Of a DNA stretch of 64,000 nucleotides, positions 1 to 6,746 are shown piece by piece. The stretch covers positions 1 through 64,000 of the forward strand of contig CAZCUF010000003.1 of assembly GCA_964502095.1 (NCBI GenBank), written 5' to 3'. The translations under genes and the position numbers were made by a program. Every line of letters begins with the position of its first letter. Position 1 is the first letter of the stretch. A model generated the notes under the pieces. That model saw only the letters and a program-made list of their open reading frames with translations, did not search any database and had not been told where the DNA came from. This DNA comes from JACPVF01 sp964502095. Lineage in GTDB: Bacteria; Chloroflexota; Anaerolineae; Anaerolineales; Villigracilaceae.

Positions 1-20
1 TCACATTTTGGACATTTCAT
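1..20 (-). CDS. Start of a zinc-ribbon-like protein, cut by the left edge
   Basis: Reading leftward from an ATG at 20, the six complete codons give M-K-C-P-K-C, the usual opening of a zinc-ribbon protein with a CxxC metal-binding knuckle. Only these residues lie in the window, so no family can be named. The start is preceded by AAGGGG with no spacing, which is too close to act as a normal Shine-Dalgarno site. A -10-like TAAAAT lies six bases upstream, so the message may begin at the start codon. It is divergent from the metallo-hydrolase at 193. Confidence 0.45.
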
Positions 21-26
21 CCCCTT

Positions 27-32
27 ATTTTA
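27..32 (-). promoter_or_regulatory. Possible -10 element of the left-edge gene
   Basis: TAAAAT on the minus strand lies six bases before the ATG at 20, which would give a leaderless message. I see no good -35 hexamer at 16-18 bases, so support is limited to the -10 and its position. Confidence 0.3.
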
Positions 33-166
33 CACATATTCTTCGCCACTCCCGCTTACAAATGAATATCTTTTTTACTTGAAAGTAAAGGCACAAACGG
101 CTTCGCGCCTTCACGGCTATGGGATTCGCCTGCATCGCCTCTTTCCCCGCAATAAAACCCACCTGT

Positions 167-185
167 TATAATATGCACCCGGAGG
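167..185 (+). promoter_or_regulatory. Extended -10 promoter and RBS of the first operon
   Basis: TATAAT at 167-172 is preceded by TG with one base between (extended -10). GGAGG at 181-185 sits seven bases before the ATG at 193 and fixes that start. The -35 region is weak, as is common with extended -10 promoters. Confidence 0.55.
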
Positions 186-192
186 CTCTTTC

Positions 193-840
193 ATGGAAAT
201 TACCTGGTACGGACACTCCTGCTTTCGGCTCACTGAGCGCAACTTTGCCACGGTGGTGACCGATCCCTTTAACAGCAAAACCATCGGCTACGAACCGCTT
301 AAGCTCAAAGCCGATATTGTTACCGTCAGTCACGACGCGCCGGGGCATAACTTTACGGATGGAGTCAAGGGCGTTACGCGCGTCATTGACGGGCCGGGCG
401 AATTCGAGATCGGCGGCGTATTCATCACCGGCGTCCAAACCGACAGCGGCGGCAAAAAGAAAAAGGATTCCCCGCACAATACGCTGTACGTGTTCGATTA
501 CGACGGCCTCACGGTGGCGCATCTGGGCGATCTTCAGCAGGTTCCGTCTCAGGCGGAGATCGAAGCCCTGGGTACGGTCAACGTGGCTTTGGTCCCGGTG
601 GGAGGCGGAGGCGGATTGAACGCGGCCAAAGCCGCGGAAGTGGTCAGCCTGATCGAGCCGAATCTGGTCGTGCCGATGCACTACTCCACGCCGGATGTAA
701 AAGTAAGTCTTGAGTCGCTCAATAAATTTCTCAAAGAAATGGGCTTGGGCAAAACGGAATCCCAGCCGTCGCTCAAAGTCACGCGCAGTGGGCTTTCGGA
801 AGAGACGCGCGTGGTGGTGCTGGATTATCAAAAAGGATGA
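193..840 (+). CDS. MBL-fold metallo-hydrolase, UlaG-like
   Basis: This 215-residue protein belongs to the compact metallo-beta-lactamase-fold family that includes UlaG-type lactonases and the UPF0173 hydrolases. Visible features are the opening WYGHSCF, an early DPF, SHDAPGHN near residue 50 in place of the usual HxHxDH, an AHLGD motif near residue 117 and PMHY near residue 170. These histidines and aspartates are the expected metal ligands. There is no signal peptide or membrane segment, so it is cytoplasmic. GGAGG lies seven bases before the ATG. It is first in a run of four plus-strand genes with gaps of 1-28 bases, ending with mutY. The substrate is unknown; the fold also occurs in nucleases and phosphodiesterases. 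Confidence 0.85.
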   Translation: MEITWYGHSCFRLTERNFATVVTDPFNSKTIGYEPLKLKADIVTVSHDAPGHNFTDGVKGVTRVIDGPGEFEIGGVFITGVQTDSGGKKKKDSPHNTLYVFDYDGLTVAHLGDLQQVPSQAEIEALGTVNVALVPVGGGGGLNAAKAAEVVSLIEPNLVVPMHYSTPDVKVSLESLNKFLKEMGLGKTESQPSLKVTRSGLSEETRVVVLDYQKG

Positions 841-843
841 CGA

Positions 844-1146
844 GTGCCGGTTAAAGTTTTAATGACCTGGGATATAGCCCCCGATCACGAACAGGAATAT
901 TTTGAATTTGTAATCGGCGAGTTCGTGCCGGGCGTTCAGCATCTTGGCTTGCAACCTTCCGAAGCGTGGGCCACGTTGTACGGCCCGTATCCGCAAATCC
1001 AGGTGACCCTGCTGGCCGATAGCACTTCACAAGCGCGCAGCATTCTGGCTTCCCGCGATTGGGGGCAACTGCAGGAACGCCTGTTTACCTATATCAAGAA
1101 TTATTCGTGCAAAGTGGTGCCTGCCCATAGCGGCTTTCAGTTTTAG
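844..1146 (+). CDS. Conserved small protein of unknown function
   Basis: A 100-residue soluble protein starting at GTG 844, three bases after the preceding stop; the RBS AAGGA overlaps the end of that gene, which suggests translational coupling. It opens with a predicted strand (VKVLMTWDI) and is rich in aromatic residues, in the manner of small dimeric alpha-beta-barrel (antibiotic-biosynthesis-monooxygenase-like) proteins. I do not recognise a specific family or catalytic motif. Co-transcription with the metallo-hydrolase is likely; a link to the membrane glycosyltransferase downstream is only positional. Confidence 0.65.
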   Translation: MPVKVLMTWDIAPDHEQEYFEFVIGEFVPGVQHLGLQPSEAWATLYGPYPQIQVTLLADSTSQARSILASRDWGQLQERLFTYIKNYSCKVVPAHSGFQF

Positions 1147-1174
1147 GTTTTGGGCTGGTTCAATTCATTGACTT

Positions 1175-3664
1175 GTGAACAATCCTGAATCCCTTTCCAA
1201 ATTATGGCCGCGCTTTTTTTGGCTGGCGGCCATCGAGGGCGCGGTCGCATTGGCCGCGCTTCTCTCTATTCCCTCCGAGGGCGGGCGTTTCGGCTTTTCC
1301 TTCGCGCGGCTGGCGTTATTGGGATTGTTATTGGCTTTCTGCGTTTTGTGGATCGTCTGCGCCTTGCGCGCGGGCCGTCTCGTTGACCGGCTTTCTGCCC
1401 TCGTCTCTGTCCGCTCCATCTGGCTTTCTGCGCTTCTCGTTCTGACCCTCAGCCTGCTCCTGTTCCTCCTGCGTTATCTCGATCCCGAACGTCTCCTGCC
1501 AGTTTACCAGCGGCTGAGTCCGTTATTGTTTTACCTGCTGGCGCTTTCGGTTCAGGCCGGTTTCTTTTTGCTCTTTCTCAAAAAGGGGATTCATCCCGAG
1601 TCTCTCGCCGCCCGCAAACCCCTGCTGTTTCCCGCGCTGACCGTTTTTACCGTCCTCGCGCTGACCTTTCTTTTCATCGCGGTCACGCGCCTCGGCCTCA
1701 CACCCGACCCGGCGTATTGGGGCGAATCCGGCGTGCCGGTGCAAGGTTGGCAATTCGTTTTGGCCTTGCTTGGCGGAACGGTCACACTGCTCATTTCATT
1801 GCTGTGGCCCAAGCCCTCCCGTCTTTTATCTTTTCTGCCTCTCTTTATTTGGCTTGTTGCTGTGATCGTCTGGCTCAGTGTGCCCGTTGACACGGTGAAG
1901 AACAGCTTCTATGTTTCCATTGACCCGCCCGCGTTCCAGCCGTTCCCATATTCCGATGCGGGTTATTACGATGTGATGGCGCAAAGCCTGCTCATCGGAT
2001 ATCCATATCAAGGGGAGATTCCCACGCGTCCGTTATATATCGTCCTGCTGGCGTTTCTGCATCTGCTCTTCGGGCAGAACTACAACTTGATGATCGCCGG
2101 GCAGACGCTGATTCTGGCCTTCATCCCGGTTGTCCTTTATTGGCTCGGGACGAAACTCCACAGCCGCACCGCCGGTGTGATCGCCGCTTTGCTCTTCATC
2201 TTCCGCGAATGGACGACGCTGTTGGTCTCCTCCGCTACGCGCGTCTCCAATACCAAAACGTTGCTGGTGGATCTGCCCACACTGTTGCTGATACTGCTCG
2301 TCTGTTATTTCGTCCTGCGCTGGCTGGAGAAGAAGGATGCGCAAAATGCCCTCGTCGCGGGCGGCACATTCGGGTTACTGCTCTTGCTCCGCACACAATC
2401 TGCACTGTTATTGCCGATGATCCTTTTGTTTGCGGCGTTGGTATTGCTGAGATTTCCGCGAAGCCGCAATACAAAGCTGCGCGGTTTTTGGGCCGATTCC
2501 AAACCCTTCCTGCTTCTTTCATCTGTCTTTATTGTTGGCCTTATCGTCACCGTCGCGCCGTGGCTGGCCCATAATTATCTTGCCAGCGGTCATTTCACAT
2601 TCGACGCGCCGTTTCAATACAAAGTGCTGGCGAGTCAGTATGCCTATACGGGCAATCTTGATATTCGAAATTTGAATCTGGAGGGCAAAAGCCTCGGGCA
2701 GATTCTCCTTCAGTTCATGCTCGCAGATCCCGGCTTTGTGTTCGGTTTCATCGCCAATCATTTTCTGGCCGGGCAAATCGGCGGAATGCTGGCTTTGCCG
2801 CTGATCGAATCGTATAACGGTCTCTTTGCGCCGCTGAATTTATATTGGCTGAAGTTCGACGGTCATCTCGCCTGGTATAACGTGACGCTGATCCTTGTCT
2901 ATGCGGCAGTCATCGCGTTGGGAATCGGCGCAAGTTGGAAACGTTGGCGCTGGCTTGGGCTTTTGCCTTTGGGATTTAATCTCGCGTACGTGCTGGCTAC
3001 GGCCATTGGCCGTTTTTCCGGCTGGCGTTACGATCTGCCTGCCGATTGGGTGCCTTACTTTTATTTTGCAATTGGATTTTCCGAATTTCTTTTTGCATCC
3101 GCCGCCTTGTTTGGGGTGAAGGGCGCGGACGAACAGAATCCAAATATGGGAATGCCGGAGCGCCAAGATTTACATTTAAGCCCTCGCCTGGCGGCATTCG
3201 GCCTTCTGTTTATATTTATCGGAAGCTTGCCGTGGCTGGCAACTCGTCTTGCGCCGCCGCGCTATGCGGATCAAGCTCCCTCCGCTCTTGCAACGAAAAT
3301 TGCCTCGCTCCCCGGCGCGCCTGCGCTGGGTGAAATACGATCCTTTACTACCCAGCCGGGGACTGTTATTCAGATCGGTGAACTGCTCTATCCGCGTTAC
3401 TATTATCGCGGCGTGGGGCTGTCTTCTGCGAACGCCTGGCCTTCGTACGCGGTGCGCGACTTTCCGCGCATGGGTTTTCTACTGCTCGATCAGGCCCGCC
3501 TGGAGGCCCTCTTCCGAACCAAAGATCCGCTTCCGTTTCCACAGGGCGCGGACGCCATCATTCTGGGCTGTCAGCGCGAGGATTACATTGATGTCCGTTT
3601 GATTGCCTTCCCCACCGCGAACAAATTCTACCTCAGCGCGCCGCTCTCCCAACCTTGTGACTGA
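1175..3664 (+). CDS. Polytopic membrane glycosyltransferase, GT-C/GT39-like
   Basis: This 829-residue protein has about 14 or more hydrophobic segments. After several N-terminal membrane spans comes an extracytoplasmic stretch with the motif YSDAGYYD (about residues 260-267), which matches the first-loop acidic site of GT-C enzymes such as ArnT and PMT relatives. These use polyprenyl-phosphate sugars as donors and act at the outer face of the cytoplasmic membrane. Repeated long Leu/Ile/Val spans follow, then a soluble C-terminal part of about 110 residues. The GTG at 1175 has no clear RBS and the true start may differ by some residues. Its stop is one base from the mutY start, so the two are probably co-transcribed, without an obvious functional link. 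Acceptor and sugar are unknown. Confidence 0.75.
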   Translation: MNNPESLSKLWPRFFWLAAIEGAVALAALLSIPSEGGRFGFSFARLALLGLLLAFCVLWIVCALRAGRLVDRLSALVSVRSIWLSALLVLTLSLLLFLLRYLDPERLLPVYQRLSPLLFYLLALSVQAGFFLLFLKKGIHPESLAARKPLLFPALTVFTVLALTFLFIAVTRLGLTPDPAYWGESGVPVQGWQFVLALLGGTVTLLISLLWPKPSRLLSFLPLFIWLVAVIVWLSVPVDTVKNSFYVSIDPPAFQPFPYSDAGYYDVMAQSLLIGYPYQGEIPTRPLYIVLLAFLHLLFGQNYNLMIAGQTLILAFIPVVLYWLGTKLHSRTAGVIAALLFIFREWTTLLVSSATRVSNTKTLLVDLPTLLLILLVCYFVLRWLEKKDAQNALVAGGTFGLLLLLRTQSALLLPMILLFAALVLLRFPRSRNTKLRGFWADSKPFLLLSSVFIVGLIVTVAPWLAHNYLASGHFTFDAPFQYKVLASQYAYTGNLDIRNLNLEGKSLGQILLQFMLADPGFVFGFIANHFLAGQIGGMLALPLIESYNGLFAPLNLYWLKFDGHLAWYNVTLILVYAAVIALGIGASWKRWRWLGLLPLGFNLAYVLATAIGRFSGWRYDLPADWVPYFYFAIGFSEFLFASAALFGVKGADEQNPNMGMPERQDLHLSPRLAAFGLLFIFIGSLPWLATRLAPPRYADQAPSALATKIASLPGAPALGEIRSFTTQPGTVIQIGELLYPRYYYRGVGLSSANAWPSYAVRDFPRMGFLLLDQARLEALFRTKDPLPFPQGADAIILGCQREDYIDVRLIAFPTANKFYLSAPLSQPCD

Positions 3665-3665
3665 A

Positions 3666-4697
3666 ATGACCCGCCTCGCTTCCCGCCTTCTGGCCTGGTA
3701 CCGCGTCAATAAGCGCAATCTCCCCTGGCGCGGTCATCCCGATCCGTACGCGGTATGGGTCTCTGAGATCATGCTCCAGCAAACACGCGTCGAGACGGTC
3801 ATTCCCTATTTTGAAAAATGGATGAGTTCATTCCCGAACATTGGGGCTTTGGCCGCCGCTTCCGAACGGGATGTATTGAATATCTGGGAAGGTTTGGGTT
3901 ATTACAGCCGCGCCCGTAATTTACATAAAGCCGCGCAGATCGTAATGGAAACTTATCGCGGCGAACTTCCGCGTGACCTGAATGCACTACGTAAACTACC
4001 GGGTATTGGACGATATACGGCGGGTGCGGTCGCTTCGATGGCTTTTGGCATGGATGAGTCGACTCTGGATGGAAATATACGGCGCGTGTTCGCGCGTCTC
4101 TTCGATGTGACCGAGCCTGCAGATTCGCCTGCCGGTGAAAAAATTTTATGGCGGCTGGCGGCGGAACATCTGCCGAAAGGCGCGGCAGGCGATTACAACC
4201 AGGCGTTGATGGATTTGGGCGCGGCGATTTGCCTGCCGAAGAATCCGCGTTGTTTGCTTTGCCCGCTGATGGAACTGTGCGCGGCGCGCATGGCTGGCAC
4301 GCAGGAACAACGCCCGGTGCTGAAGCCGAAAAAGAAAACGCCGCGCGTCATCCACGCGGCGGGCGTGATTATTCAGCGCGGACGCGTATTGCTGGCGAAA
4401 CGCTCATCGAATGGGTTGCTGGGCGGGATGTGGGAATTTCCGAATGGGCGGGTGAGCGGCGATCCGGTGCGGGAGTTGACGAAGGCTTTGAAAACGGGAT
4501 ACAGGCTCAAGGTCCGCAGGAAAGAAGCGCTGGGAATCATCGAACATGCCTATACTCATTTCAGGGTCACAGAGCATGTCTTTCACTGCGCGCCGATTTC
4601 GATTCCCAAAGATGGGAATTTGAAATGGGTGTGGATTAAAAATTTGGACGATTACCCGATGGGAAAGATAGACCGGCAGATTGCCCGGCTGTTATAA
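3666..4697 (+). CDS. mutY: A/G-specific adenine DNA glycosylase MutY
   Basis: MutY removes adenine mispaired with 8-oxoguanine in base-excision repair. From the ATG at 3666 the protein is 343 residues. Visible in order: the substrate-strand motif LPWRG...PYAVWVSEIMLQQT, a helix-hairpin-helix LRKLPGIGRYTAGA, the catalytic Asp region STLDGNIRRV, and a C-x6-C-x2-C-x5-C iron-sulfur cluster (CLPKNPRCLLCPLMELC). A C-terminal NUDIX-like 8-oxoG recognition domain follows. The frame is open upstream to 3603, but the 3666 start is one base after the preceding stop and gives the standard N-terminus. Length and motifs are complete, so I expect an active enzyme. Confidence 0.97.
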   Translation: MTRLASRLLAWYRVNKRNLPWRGHPDPYAVWVSEIMLQQTRVETVIPYFEKWMSSFPNIGALAAASERDVLNIWEGLGYYSRARNLHKAAQIVMETYRGELPRDLNALRKLPGIGRYTAGAVASMAFGMDESTLDGNIRRVFARLFDVTEPADSPAGEKILWRLAAEHLPKGAAGDYNQALMDLGAAICLPKNPRCLLCPLMELCAARMAGTQEQRPVLKPKKKTPRVIHAAGVIIQRGRVLLAKRSSNGLLGGMWEFPNGRVSGDPVRELTKALKTGYRLKVRRKEALGIIEHAYTHFRVTEHVFHCAPISIPKDGNLKWVWIKNLDDYPMGKIDRQIARLL

Positions 4698-4701
4698 ATT
4701 A

Positions 4702-4734
4702 ATGCAGGGACGAGTCGCAGACTTGTCCCTGCAT
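4702..4734. terminator. Bidirectional terminator between mutY and RNase J genes
   Basis: A 15-bp stem (4702-4716 with 4720-4734, one G-T pair) with a 3-base loop lies between two convergent genes. The T-rich tract is short on the plus side (GGTTTTG). Confidence 0.7.
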
Positions 4735-4745
4735 GGTTTTGTGCA

Positions 4746-6389
4746 TTACGCTTTGCTCAATGTGACGAACACCATGGGCCGCCGCTTGGTCTCTTCGTAA
4801 AGATAGGATTTGACCGCGTTGGCGATGTCCTTCTCGCTGTCGAGCTCATTGCCGTTTACGATTTCCATCACGTGTTTGCGCACGCCGGGGATCAGCCGTT
4901 CGGCATCTTCGGGAGAAAGAAAACCGCGTGTGATGATTTCCGGCTTTTGCTGTAAACGACCGGAGAGTTTGTCCACGCTCAAGTCGATCAGCAGAATGCC
5001 GTTGCGCGCCAACTGGCCGCGCTCGCGCATTACATCGTAATCGATATCGCCGATGGACTCGCCATCCACAAAAACGTAATCGCCGGGGATGCGTTCGCCG
5101 AGGCGCAAATTGCCGCCGGAGAGTTCCACCATCTGCCCATTTTCTACGACCACGATTTTATCTTCCGGGACGCCGACTTCTTTTGCCAGTTCGGCATGCC
5201 GCGCCAACTGACGAAGTTCGCCGTGAATCGGCATGAAGTGTTTTGGGCGCACGAGGTTGAGCAATAACTTTTGCTCTTCCTGGCTGGCGTGGCCGGAAAC
5301 GTGCACCGCCGCCACCGAGTCGTAGATCACTTTTGCGCCGCGGCGCAATAAACGATTAATGGTCTTGCTGATGGTCTCTTCGTTGCCGGGGATGGGGTGC
5401 GAGGATAGTACAACCGTATCGCCGGGTTTGAGATCGAACTGGCGATTCGTCCCTGCCGATAGCCTTCCCACAATGGACGATGGTTCGCCCTGCGAGCCGG
5501 TGCACATGATGACCACTTTATGATCCTGCATATGCAGGGCCTGGTCTATCGGTACGATCAACTCGTCGGCGATTTCGAGATAGCCCAGTTTGCGCGCGAT
5601 CTTGACGTTATCCACCATGCTGGGGCCGGCCAGGGCCATTTTGCGGCCATGTTTGGCGGCCGCGTCGGCCACTTGTTGGACGCGCGAGATCAACGAGGCA
5701 AAGGTCGCGACGATCACGCGTCCAGCCGCCTCGGCCATTACTTTGTCGAAGGCCGGGCCGATGACCATTTCGGAGGGAGTCCAGCCGGGACGTTCGGCGT
5801 TGGTCGAATCGGAAAGCAGTAAGTTTACGCCGCGCTCTGAGAACTCAGCCAGTTTGGCATAATCGGTCGGCCAGCCGTCCACGGGCGTATGATCGAATTT
5901 GAAATCGCTCATGTGCACTACAAGTCCCGCGGGAGTGGTGATGCCCAGCCCCACCGCATCGGGAATCGAATGGCAGACGTGGAACGTTTCGATCTTGAAC
6001 GGCCCCATTTGAATGGTCTCATTGGCGTTCATCGTGCGCAGAACGGCGCGGTCGAGGCCGCCGTTGCGCGCCAATTTCGCCTCGATCAGGCCGCGGGTCA
6101 GGGGAGTGGCGTACACCGGCACAGGAATGTCGCTCAGCACATGCTGGATCGCGCCGATGTGATCTTCGTGTCCGTGTGTGATGAACAACGCCAGCACACG
6201 GTCGGCCTTGTTGATCAAATACTCGTAGTCTGGGATGATGTAATCCACGCCGAGCATATCGTTTTTGGGAAACATGATGCCCGCGTCGACCACGATGATA
6301 TCGCCGTTGTAATCGTAGGCCATCATGTTCTTGCCCACTTCCCCCAGTCCGCCCAGGGGAATGATTTTCAATTTTTCTTTCTTACTCAT
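4746..6389 (-). CDS. rnj: Ribonuclease J
   Basis: RNase J is a cytoplasmic exo/endoribonuclease central to mRNA decay and rRNA maturation in bacteria without the RNase E system. The 547-residue product shows the metallo-beta-lactamase signature HGHEDH near residues 72-77, an N-terminal LGGLGEVGKN, a beta-CASP domain with SDSTN, the later motif GHASQEE and a C-terminal domain. I chose the ATG at 6389: GAGG lies 11 bases before it, whereas the alternative GTG at 6407 overlaps that RBS. Upstream is a consensus promoter followed by a roughly 100-base structured RNA ending in a terminator, so expression may depend on read-through (see findings). Length is typical of the family. Confidence 0.96.
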   Translation of the reverse strand: MSKKEKLKIIPLGGLGEVGKNMMAYDYNGDIIVVDAGIMFPKNDMLGVDYIIPDYEYLINKADRVLALFITHGHEDHIGAIQHVLSDIPVPVYATPLTRGLIEAKLARNGGLDRAVLRTMNANETIQMGPFKIETFHVCHSIPDAVGLGITTPAGLVVHMSDFKFDHTPVDGWPTDYAKLAEFSERGVNLLLSDSTNAERPGWTPSEMVIGPAFDKVMAEAAGRVIVATFASLISRVQQVADAAAKHGRKMALAGPSMVDNVKIARKLGYLEIADELIVPIDQALHMQDHKVVIMCTGSQGEPSSIVGRLSAGTNRQFDLKPGDTVVLSSHPIPGNEETISKTINRLLRRGAKVIYDSVAAVHVSGHASQEEQKLLLNLVRPKHFMPIHGELRQLARHAELAKEVGVPEDKIVVVENGQMVELSGGNLRLGERIPGDYVFVDGESIGDIDYDVMRERGQLARNGILLIDLSVDKLSGRLQQKPEIITRGFLSPEDAERLIPGVRKHVMEIVNGNELDSEKDIANAVKSYLYEETKRRPMVFVTLSKA

Positions 6390-6457
6390 TTGGTTTTCGA
6401 ACCTCACTTAACTTAAAAAGATAATTCACCGCCGTCGGCGGAAAAATTCAAATATAT

Positions 6458-6558
6458 ATAAAAAGACCCCTGCCTGACTTGCTCGCGGGGTCCATCCACT
6501 TGCGATTGTTTTTTCCTCAAACAAACAGCGCCTCAGCACTGTGAAAGTCAACCTAAAC
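6458..6558 (-). ncRNA. Candidate ~100-nt structured RNA or attenuator leader upstream of rnj
   Basis: A transcript starting near 6558 from the promoter at 6565-6593 would fold into three consecutive hairpins. They are AGUGC/GCGCU around a UGAG loop, UUGUUU/AAACAA, and the terminator stem at 6465-6492 followed by T5. The RNA could be a free small RNA, or an attenuated 5' leader controlling RNase J about 70 bases further on. It lacks the helix-8 sequence of SRP RNA and resembles no tRNA, tmRNA or riboswitch I recognise. Confidence 0.55.
6465..6492 (-). terminator. Intrinsic terminator inside the rnj upstream region
   Basis: On the minus strand GACCCC pairs with GGGGTC, extended by GC/GC past a bulged base, and is followed by TTTTTATATATA. 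It faces the same way as RNase J and lies between promoter and gene. Confidence 0.75.
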
Positions 6559-6564
6559 AGGATG

Positions 6565-6593
6565 ATTATAGCAGGAGGAAGATAATTTGTCAA
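6565..6593 (-). promoter_or_regulatory. Consensus sigma-70 promoter: TTGACA-N17-TATAAT
   Basis: On the minus strand TTGACA (6593-6588) and TATAAT (6570-6565) are both perfect hexamers separated by exactly 17 bases. The start of transcription is expected near 6558. This is the best-matching promoter in the window. Confidence 0.85.
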
Positions 6594-6711
6594 AGCTGGA
6601 TTTATAGACGCCGCGGGAGGTGAAAACTTACGTCTCTTTCCGCGCCCCGGCCTGTTTCGCTCCGAGGAGTGTTTTCTCCCCCGCGCCGTTCGCGGACGAA
6701 TCGGATGCAAA

Positions 6712-6740
6712 TTGACATTCATTCCTCTCTCATGTAAACT
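6712..6740 (+). promoter_or_regulatory. Promoter for a leaderless message: TTGACA-N17-TAAACT
   Basis: TTGACA (6712-6717), a 17-base spacer and TAAACT (6735-6740) are followed by six bases and the ATG at 6747. The expected first base of the RNA is the A of the start codon. No Shine-Dalgarno sequence is present. Confidence 0.75.
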
Positions 6741-6746
6741 TCTGCC

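Noticed and set aside
3603..3665. Longer N-terminus for MutY
   Set aside because: The extra 21 codons overlap the glycosyltransferase gene in another frame and do not match the family start.
6458..6558. SRP (4.5S) RNA as identity of the RNA upstream of rnj
   Set aside because: Size and terminator fit, but the conserved helix-8 loop sequence (GGAA tetraloop with AGCAG side) is absent and the fold is three small hairpins, not one long rod.
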